From: Flavobacteriaceae bacterium
GTDB taxonomy: Bacteria > Bacteroidota > Bacteroidia > Flavobacteriales > Flavobacteriaceae
Length of the DNA stretch: 11,196 nt
Assembly: GCA_020435885.1 (NCBI GenBank)
Contig: JAGQYU010000031.1
Coordinates: 5,554-16,749, forward strand
Direction of reading: 5' to 3'
Part shown: piece after piece, positions 5,738 through 11,196 of the stretch
Numbering within the stretch: the stretch's first letter is position 1
How the letters are laid out: each line of letters begins with the position of its first letter
The notes under the pieces: model-generated
The model's database searches: none
The model's input: only the letters and a program-made list of their open reading frames with translations
Told to the model about the DNA's origin: nothing
Made by a program: the position numbers and the translations under genes

Positions 5738-7716
5738 TGGCTATCGAAAAAAAGAACATATTGAACAGGTTGTATCTGCTTGCGGGTTTTATGTTGCTTT
5801 TCGCAATTGCCATTATCTATAAGTTGGTTGATATTCAGTTTGTAAAAGGTAGTACATATCGCCAAAAGGCAGAAGAAAGAACTGTTAAGAATTTTGAAAT
5901 TGTAGCGAACAGAGGTAATGTTTACACTGCTGATGGAAGTTTATTAGCCACTTCAGTTTCAAAGTTTGATATCCGAATGGACGCTGTTACCGTGTCTGAT
6001 GAAAATTTTCAGAAAAATATAAAAGGATTGGCTCAATCACTTTCTAAAATGTTGGGAAATTCTGAAGGGCATTGGGAAAGTTACATAAGAAAGGCTAGAA
6101 AAAATCAAAACAGATACTTGTTCATCACCCGTAATTTGAGTTATAACGAATATATGCGGATAAAAGAGTTCCCCATATTCAATTTAGGGACTTATAAAGG
6201 TGGGCTGATAGCAGAGCAACGTACTGTTAGAGAGCATCCAATAGGGAAAATTGCTGAAAGAGCTGTAGGGTATTCCGATTATAGAGGAAGAGTAGGTATT
6301 GAAGGAAATTTCCATGAATTCTTACAAGGAAAAAATGGAAAACGCCTCAAACAACGTATTGCTAAAGGGCAATGGAAACCTCTAAATGACAATAACGAGG
6401 TAGAACCTGTTGATGGTAAAGATATTATTACAACCATTGATCTTAAAATTCAAGACATAGCGCACCACGCTTTGTTGGGGCAATTAGAAGCCTATCAGGC
6501 TGATCACGGTTGCGCCGTAGTTATGGAAACCAAGACTGGTGAAATAAAAGCAATCTCTAATTTAGGAAGGAACCGCGAAGGGAATTATTATGAGCGCTTA
6601 AACTACGCTATTGGAGAGTCGCATGAGCCGGGTTCTACATTTAAACTCATGAGTATGATGGTGGCTTTGGAGGATAAAGTCATAGATACTGCTGATGTCG
6701 TTGACACAGGAAACGGAGCGTATAAAGTATATGACAGAACTGTAAGAGATACGCACAGAGGTGGTTACGGTGAAATTTCGGCGGCGCGTGCTTTTGAAGT
6801 TTCATCAAATATAGGCTTGGTTAAACTCATTGAGGATCATTATGGAAATGACCCTAAAAAATTTATAGATGGGCTGGAAAGAATGCGTGTAGGCAAAAAG
6901 TTGAATCTTCCTATTAAAGGAGAAGGAGTTCCTTATTTACCAAATCCTGATAATAAAAAGAATTGGTATGGTACTTCACTAGCATGGATGACTCACGGTT
7001 ACGGAGTGCATATTACACCATTACAAACATTAACATTCTACAATGCGGTTGCCAATAATGGCGAAATGGTTAAACCTCGGTTCATTAAAGAAATCAGAAC
7101 CCAAGATAAGGTTATTGAAAGGTTTGATAAAGAAGTGCTGAACCCAAAGATATGCTCACAAGAAACACTTGATAAAGTGAGAGAGATGATGAAAAATGTG
7201 GTTAAAAGAGGAACGGCTACCAATATTTACAATAAGAATTACGAATTGGCTGGTAAGACCGGAACCTGTCAAGCAGAATACTGGACAGGTAAAACACAGT
7301 ATATATCATCCTTTGCAGGTTATTTCCCGGCGGATGATCCGCAATATTCCTGTATAGTAATTATCCATAAGCCAGATAAATCAAAAGGGTACTATGGTGC
7401 TGATGTTGCTGGGCCGGTTTTCAAGCAAATTGCACATAAAATTTACACAGAAACACCTGTGGTTGATAGTGTTAATGATATCCGTAAGGATATAGAACTG
7501 GTAAATAAAGATTACAAGAATTATTACACTAAAGTGAACTCGCAAAATAAGACCATGCCCAATTTGAAAAATATGTCTGGTATGGATGCGGTTTCAATGT
7601 TAGAGAACATGGGGCTTACCGTTCGGTTTAAAGGCGTTGGCAGAGTTGTTTCGCAATCCATAAAACCAGGTGAAAAAATAGATTCAAAAATAATAGTAGA
7701 ACTAACGCTTTCGTGA
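5737..7716 (+). CDS. ftsI: Class B penicillin-binding protein FtsI/PBP3 with C-terminal PASTA domain
   Basis: This 659-residue septal peptidoglycan transpeptidase has a short cytoplasmic tail, a membrane anchor (about residues 11-30) and a periplasmic dimerisation/pedestal domain with the RGNVYTADG motif (59-67). In the transpeptidase domain the SxxK motif is S300-T-F-K303 (in EPGSTFKL), SxN is S356-S-N358 and KTG is K507-T-G-T510 (in LAGKTGTCQAEYW). A single PASTA domain occupies about residues 607-659 (MPNLKNMSGMDAVSMLENMG onward). PASTA domains are familiar on Gram-positive PBPs and also occur on FtsI of Bacteroidota. There is no glycosyltransferase domain, so polymerisation would depend on FtsW, not in this window. 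The start overlaps the ftsL stop, and the end overlaps murE by 4 nt (GTGA). Confidence 0.96.
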   Translation: MAIEKKNILNRLYLLAGFMLLFAIAIIYKLVDIQFVKGSTYRQKAEERTVKNFEIVANRGNVYTADGSLLATSVSKFDIRMDAVTVSDENFQKNIKGLAQSLSKMLGNSEGHWESYIRKARKNQNRYLFITRNLSYNEYMRIKEFPIFNLGTYKGGLIAEQRTVREHPIGKIAERAVGYSDYRGRVGIEGNFHEFLQGKNGKRLKQRIAKGQWKPLNDNNEVEPVDGKDIITTIDLKIQDIAHHALLGQLEAYQADHGCAVVMETKTGEIKAISNLGRNREGNYYERLNYAIGESHEPGSTFKLMSMMVALEDKVIDTADVVDTGNGAYKVYDRTVRDTHRGGYGEISAARAFEVSSNIGLVKLIEDHYGNDPKKFIDGLERMRVGKKLNLPIKGEGVPYLPNPDNKKNWYGTSLAWMTHGYGVHITPLQTLTFYNAVANNGEMVKPRFIKEIRTQDKVIERFDKEVLNPKICSQETLDKVREMMKNVVKRGTATNIYNKNYELAGKTGTCQAEYWTGKTQYISSFAGYFPADDPQYSCIVIIHKPDKSKGYYGADVAGPVFKQIAHKIYTETPVVDSVNDIRKDIELVNKDYKNYYTKVNSQNKTMPNLKNMSGMDAVSMLENMGLTVRFKGVGRVVSQSIKPGEKIDSKIIVELTLS

Positions 7717-9176
7717 AGAATTTAAAAGACATATTATACAGAGTTTCGGTAGAAGCTGTTCGTGGAAGTACTGATGTGCAGATAAATACTATTGCTTTTG
7801 ATTCACGGAAAGTATCTAAAGGAGATGTTTTTATTGCCATTAAAGGGGGAACGGCAGATGGGCATAAATTTATAGCATCCGTTATTGAAAATGGTGCCGT
7901 AGCTGTTGTATGTGAGGTGCTTCCTGCAGAAATAAATACTAACGTTACCTATGTTTTAGTGGAAGATTCAAAAGAAGCATTGGCCTATATGGCTGACAAT
8001 TATTTTGATAACCCGTCGCAAGAAATAAACCTTGTAGGTGTTACCGGAACCAACGGAAAAACCACTATTGCAAGTTTGTTATACAGTCTGTTTAAGAAGT
8101 TGGGTTACAAAGTAGGCCTGTTGTCAACCGTTAAAGTAATGATTAATGATAAAGAGTTTCCTGCTACGCACACCACTCCAGATTCTATTAGCATCAATAC
8201 ATACCTAAAACAAATGGTTGATGATGGAGTAGAATATTGCTTTATGGAAGTAAGTTCCCATGGTATTCACCAAAAAAGAACAAAAGGATTGCATTTTACC
8301 GGAGGTGTGTTTACTAATTTAACACATGATCATCTAGACTATCACAACACATTTGCTGAGTATAGAGATGTGAAGAAATCATTTTTTGACGAGTTGCCAA
8401 AAACAGCTTTTGCTCTGGTAAATATTGATGATAAAAATGGAAGCGTAATGCTCCAGAATACTGAAGCAAAAAAATATACCTACGCTTTAAAGACTGTTGC
8501 AGATTATAAAGCAAAGATTTTGGAAAGCCAATTGAACGGATTGTTGCTAACTATTAATACCCATGAAGTTTGGACAAAATTGATAGGAGAGTTCAATGCG
8601 TATAACCTGTTGGCAATCTATGGTGTTGCAGATCTGTTGGGAGTTGATGCTATGGAAAATTTACGGTTGATAAGTGAATTGGAGAGCGTTAGCGGCCGTT
8701 TTCAGTATGTAATTTCTGATAGTGGTATCACTGCTGTGGTCGATTATGCTCATACTCCTGATGCTCTTAAAAATGTGTTGGAAACCATTAATTCTATCAG
8801 AACTCACAATGAAAAATTGATAACGGTTGTTGGCTGTGGCGGCGATAGAGATAAAACCAAGCGGCCTAAAATGGCACATATAGCTACGGAACTTTCTAAT
8901 CAGGTCATTTTCACTTCAGACAATCCAAGATCTGAAGATCCGGCAGTCATTATAGAAGAAATGGAAGTAGGTGTTGAGCCGCAAAATTTCAAAAAATATA
9001 TCTCTATAGTTGATAGAAAACAAGCCATAAAAACAGCAAGTAAAATGGCTGAGAAAGGGGATATAGTGCTGATTGCAGGCAAAGGGCATGAAACTTATCA
9101 GGAGATAAAAGGAGTAAAGACTGATTTTGATGATTATAAAGTAGTCAGCGAATTTTTAAAAGAATTACAAAAGTAA
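7713..9176 (+). CDS. murE: UDP-MurNAc-L-Ala-D-Glu:meso-diaminopimelate ligase MurE
   Basis: This 487-residue cytoplasmic Mur ligase adds the third amino acid of the peptidoglycan stem. The N-terminal uridine-nucleotide domain has FDSRKVSKGDVFIA (29-42). The ATP-binding loop is GVTGTNGKTT (109-118), Lys221 is the probable carbamylated lysine, DYAHTPDAL lies at 344-352 and GKGHE at 456-460. The motif DNPRSEDP (403-410) matches the DNPR signature of enzymes that select meso-diaminopimelate rather than lysine. The start is GTG at 7713, which overlaps the ftsI TGA; the N-terminus MKNLKDILYRV fits the family from that codon. It is followed after 14 nt by mraY rather than murF. Confidence 0.96.
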   Translation: MKNLKDILYRVSVEAVRGSTDVQINTIAFDSRKVSKGDVFIAIKGGTADGHKFIASVIENGAVAVVCEVLPAEINTNVTYVLVEDSKEALAYMADNYFDNPSQEINLVGVTGTNGKTTIASLLYSLFKKLGYKVGLLSTVKVMINDKEFPATHTTPDSISINTYLKQMVDDGVEYCFMEVSSHGIHQKRTKGLHFTGGVFTNLTHDHLDYHNTFAEYRDVKKSFFDELPKTAFALVNIDDKNGSVMLQNTEAKKYTYALKTVADYKAKILESQLNGLLLTINTHEVWTKLIGEFNAYNLLAIYGVADLLGVDAMENLRLISELESVSGRFQYVISDSGITAVVDYAHTPDALKNVLETINSIRTHNEKLITVVGCGGDRDKTKRPKMAHIATELSNQVIFTSDNPRSEDPAVIIEEMEVGVEPQNFKKYISIVDRKQAIKTASKMAEKGDIVLIAGKGHETYQEIKGVKTDFDDYKVVSEFLKELQK

Positions 9177-9190
9177 AATAGAAGCCTATA

Positions 9191-10429
9191 ATGTTATACT
9201 ACTTATTTGAATATTTAGAAAAACAATATGATTTTCCGGGTGCGGGTTTATTCCAATACATCTCGTTCAGATCGGCATTGGCTTTTGTAATTTCACTGTT
9301 GTTGTCAACCATTTTCGGTAGACGTATTATTGATAAGCTTAGAAGACTTCAGATTGGTGAAACTGTTAGAGATCTCGGATTGCAAGGCCAAGTTCAAAAA
9401 GCTGGCACTCCAACCATGGGGGGAATTATCATCATACTTTCCACATTATTACCTGTACTGTTATTAGCGAAGTTGGATAATACATACATCATCATTTTAG
9501 TGGTTTCAACCATTTGGATGGGCTTTATAGGTTTTGTTGATGATTATATAAAAGTATTTAAAAAAGATAAAGAAGGTCTTAAGGGTAGATTTAAGATTTT
9601 AGGGCAGATTGGTCTAGGAATTTTTGTGGGAACCATGCTTTACTTTTCGCCAAGTGTGGTGGTAAAAGAAAAATTGCCAGATGCCACGCAAGTACAGTTA
9701 CAAGCAGATGTTCCTATTGAAACTTCTAAACTTTTTGGAGAAGAGGAAAAATCTTTAAAAACTACCATTCCTTTTGTTAAGAATAATGAATTCGATTATA
9801 CGGTTTTGGTAAGTTGGTTAGGTGATGATCACCAAAAATACGCATGGATAGTTTTTACACTTATTGTGGTATTCATCATCACAGCGGTTTCAAATGGAGC
9901 CAATCTTACTGATGGTATTGATGGCTTGGCGGCAGGTTCATCGGCAATAATTGTGTTGGCATTGGGTGTTTTTGCATGGGTTTCGGGTAATATCATTTTT
10001 GCTAATTATCTGAATGTAATGTACATACCGTATTCCGGTGAAATGACCATTTTCATCAGTGCTTTTGTTGGTGGGTTGGTTGGGTTTTTATGGTACAATA
10101 CCTATCCGGCACAGGTTTTTATGGGCGATACCGGAAGTTTAACCATAGGCGGAATTATTGCTGTATTGGCTATTTCGGTACGTAAAGAATTGTTAATACC
10201 AATCCTTGCCGGGATCTTTTTGGCTGAGAATTTATCAGTGATGTTGCAGGTAAGCTATTTCAAGTATACAAAAAAGAAATTTGGTGAGGGCAAACGTATT
10301 TTTTTGATGTCGCCATTGCATCATCATTATCAAAAGAAAGGATATCATGAAAGTAAGATAGTTACCCGCTTTTGGATCATTGGAATAATGTTGGCCGTGT
10401 TTTCAATACTCACCTTAAAGGTTAGATAG
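9191..10429 (+). CDS. mraY: Phospho-MurNAc-pentapeptide transferase MraY
   Basis: This 412-residue polytopic membrane enzyme transfers phospho-MurNAc-pentapeptide from UDP to undecaprenyl phosphate, forming lipid I. Conserved cytoplasmic motifs are KAGTPTMGG (70-78), GFVDDYIKV (114-122) with the Asp117-Asp118 pair, NLTDGIDGLA (238-247), the PAQVFMGDTGS block (306-316) and SPLHHHY (374-380) with the HHH motif. About ten membrane helices are expected. The protein is some 50 residues longer than the roughly 360-residue E. coli enzyme. Most of the excess lies between about residues 155 and 215, a polar acidic stretch that should be periplasmic. The ATG at 9191 follows murE by 14 nt, and murD begins 1 nt after the stop. 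Confidence 0.97.
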   Translation: MLYYLFEYLEKQYDFPGAGLFQYISFRSALAFVISLLLSTIFGRRIIDKLRRLQIGETVRDLGLQGQVQKAGTPTMGGIIIILSTLLPVLLLAKLDNTYIIILVVSTIWMGFIGFVDDYIKVFKKDKEGLKGRFKILGQIGLGIFVGTMLYFSPSVVVKEKLPDATQVQLQADVPIETSKLFGEEEKSLKTTIPFVKNNEFDYTVLVSWLGDDHQKYAWIVFTLIVVFIITAVSNGANLTDGIDGLAAGSSAIIVLALGVFAWVSGNIIFANYLNVMYIPYSGEMTIFISAFVGGLVGFLWYNTYPAQVFMGDTGSLTIGGIIAVLAISVRKELLIPILAGIFLAENLSVMLQVSYFKYTKKKFGEGKRIFLMSPLHHHYQKKGYHESKIVTRFWIIGIMLAVFSILTLKVR

Positions 10430-10430
10430 T

Positions 10431-11196
10431 ATGAAAAAACTGGTGGTGCTTGGTGCGGGAGAAAGTGGAGTGGGTACTGCCGTATTGGCAAAACAACAAG
10501 GATATGAAGTCTTTGTTTCCGATAAAGGGAACATAGCAGATAAATATAAAAAAGTTCTTTTACATCATACAATTGATTTTGAGGAAGGTGCGCATACTGA
10601 AAGCAACATATTTGATGCTGATGTAGTGATGAAAAGTCCCGGTATTCCTGATAAAGTAGCAATTATTAAAGAATTGCATCAGAGAGAGATTCCGGTGATC
10701 TCGGAGATAGAGTTTGCATCAAAATACACCAATGCCACTATTGTGGGAATTACTGGTAGTAATGGAAAAACTACTACTACGCTACTTACAGGGCATATTC
10801 TGAAAAAGGCAGGATTAGATGTGTGCGTGGCAGGTAATGTTGGTGATAGTTTTGCCTTAGGAGTTGCAAAAAAAGATCATCAACATTTTGTATTGGAATT
10901 GAGTAGTTTTCAGTTAGATAGTATTGTTGATTTTGCGCCTCACATAGCAGTAATTACTAATATTTCTCCTGATCATTTGGATAGATATGATTACAACTAT
11001 GAAAATTATATCAATTCAAAGTTCAGAATAACCATGAATCAAAAAGCATCCGATTATTTGATCTACGATGCTGATGATGAGGCAATAACCAATTGGTTGC
11101 AAACCAATAGAACAGAAGCAACATTGTTGCCTTTTTCTATCAAAAAGGAAGTTAAAAGAGGAGCGTATAAAAAAGATAATAATATAATAATTAAAA
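10431..11196 (+). CDS. murD: UDP-MurNAc-L-alanine:D-glutamate ligase MurD, N-terminal part (cut by right edge)
   Basis: An open frame from ATG 10431 runs to the right edge without a stop, giving 255 residues of an expected 440-450. MurD adds D-glutamate to UDP-MurNAc-L-alanine in the cytoplasm. The N-terminus (KKLVVLGAGESGVGTAVLA) is the Rossmann-like nucleotide-sugar domain. The ATP-binding loop is GITGSNGKTT (106-115), followed by ELSSFQL (156-162) and NISPDHLDRY (177-186). Lys197 (in YINSKFR) is the probable carbamylated lysine. The C-terminal ligase domain lies outside the window. The gene begins 1 nt after the mraY TAG, so coupled translation is likely. In related genomes ftsW and murG usually follow, but that cannot be seen here. 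Confidence 0.96.
   Translation, partial: MKKLVVLGAGESGVGTAVLAKQQGYEVFVSDKGNIADKYKKVLLHHTIDFEEGAHTESNIFDADVVMKSPGIPDKVAIIKELHQREIPVISEIEFASKYTNATIVGITGSNGKTTTTLLTGHILKKAGLDVCVAGNVGDSFALGVAKKDHQHFVLELSSFQLDSIVDFAPHIAVITNISPDHLDRYDYNYENYINSKFRITMNQKASDYLIYDADDEAITNWLQTNRTEATLLPFSIKKEVKRGAYKKDNNIIIK

Noticed and set aside
9659..9666. A GTGGTAAA match inside mraY
   Set aside because: It is a single copy without phased neighbours, encoding ordinary residues (VVVKEK region). Isolated 8-mers of this composition are expected by chance, so I do not treat it as a MraZ box.
9821..9833. Near-palindrome GGTGATGATCACC in mraY
   Set aside because: It has a 6-bp arm and a one-base centre within coding sequence (GDDH), with no T-run or promoter nearby. 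A hairpin with a one-base loop would not form in RNA.
10345..10662. A 105-codon open frame on the minus strand across the mraY/murD junction
   Set aside because: It is antisense to two genes with full sets of conserved motifs, and its product is a low-complexity mix of aromatic and leucine residues with no recognisable domain. The same holds for the other short minus-strand frames opposite rsmH, ftsL, ftsI and murE.
1..11196. Mobile elements, CRISPR arrays, tRNA or rRNA genes, prophage or defence genes
   Set aside because: I looked for transposase motifs, terminal inverted repeats, regularly spaced repeats and tRNA-like cloverleaves and saw none. The window is a compact core-genome region, and the only regular repeats are the short operator-like units at 4000-4071.

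Overview
The window is ordinary chromosomal DNA of a low-GC member of the Bacteroidota, most likely near the Flavobacteriales. This is inferred from several family signatures: a MraZ starting IGTYECK..DAKGR, an FtsL-like protein with an FKNWR...MIASSH membrane segment, a PASTA-tailed FtsI, a dcw cluster with no murF between murE and mraY, promoter elements of the TAnnTTTG type, and a general lack of Shine-Dalgarno sequences. No mobile element, CRISPR array, tRNA or rRNA was seen.

Layout. Bases 1-77 hold the 5' end of a leftward leuA (2-isopropylmalate synthase). A 149-bp AT-rich gap with nested inverted repeats separates it from a rightward gene (227-1774) for a conserved but uncharacterised TPR-like protein. 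That gene meets, stop codon against stop codon, a leftward three-gene unit: alpha/beta hydrolase (3838-3074), then the ribosome-assembly GTPase engB (3069-2464), then a RluA-family pseudouridine synthase (2461-1775). A 225-bp divergent control region follows. From 4064 to the right edge runs the division and cell wall (dcw) operon: mraZ, rsmH, ftsL-like, ftsI, murE, mraY and murD (cut by the edge).

How the genes work together. murE, mraY and murD supply cytoplasmic and lipid-linked steps of peptidoglycan precursor synthesis. FtsI cross-links septal peptidoglycan, and the FtsL-like protein is its probable divisome partner. RsmH methylates 16S rRNA. MraZ is the probable autoregulator of the operon. 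The seven genes overlap or lie within 14 nt of each other, so one transcript with translational coupling is expected.

The most notable non-coding signal is in front of mraZ. Three tandem 10-bp units with core TGGTAAAA (4000-4030) lead into a TATATTTG promoter element (4037-4044). A further perfect 11-bp copy, AAAGTGGTAAA (4061-4071), contains the GTG start codon of mraZ itself. This looks like a MraZ autoregulatory operator that extends into the coding sequence. I found no wholly new multi-gene system; the other findings are modest.
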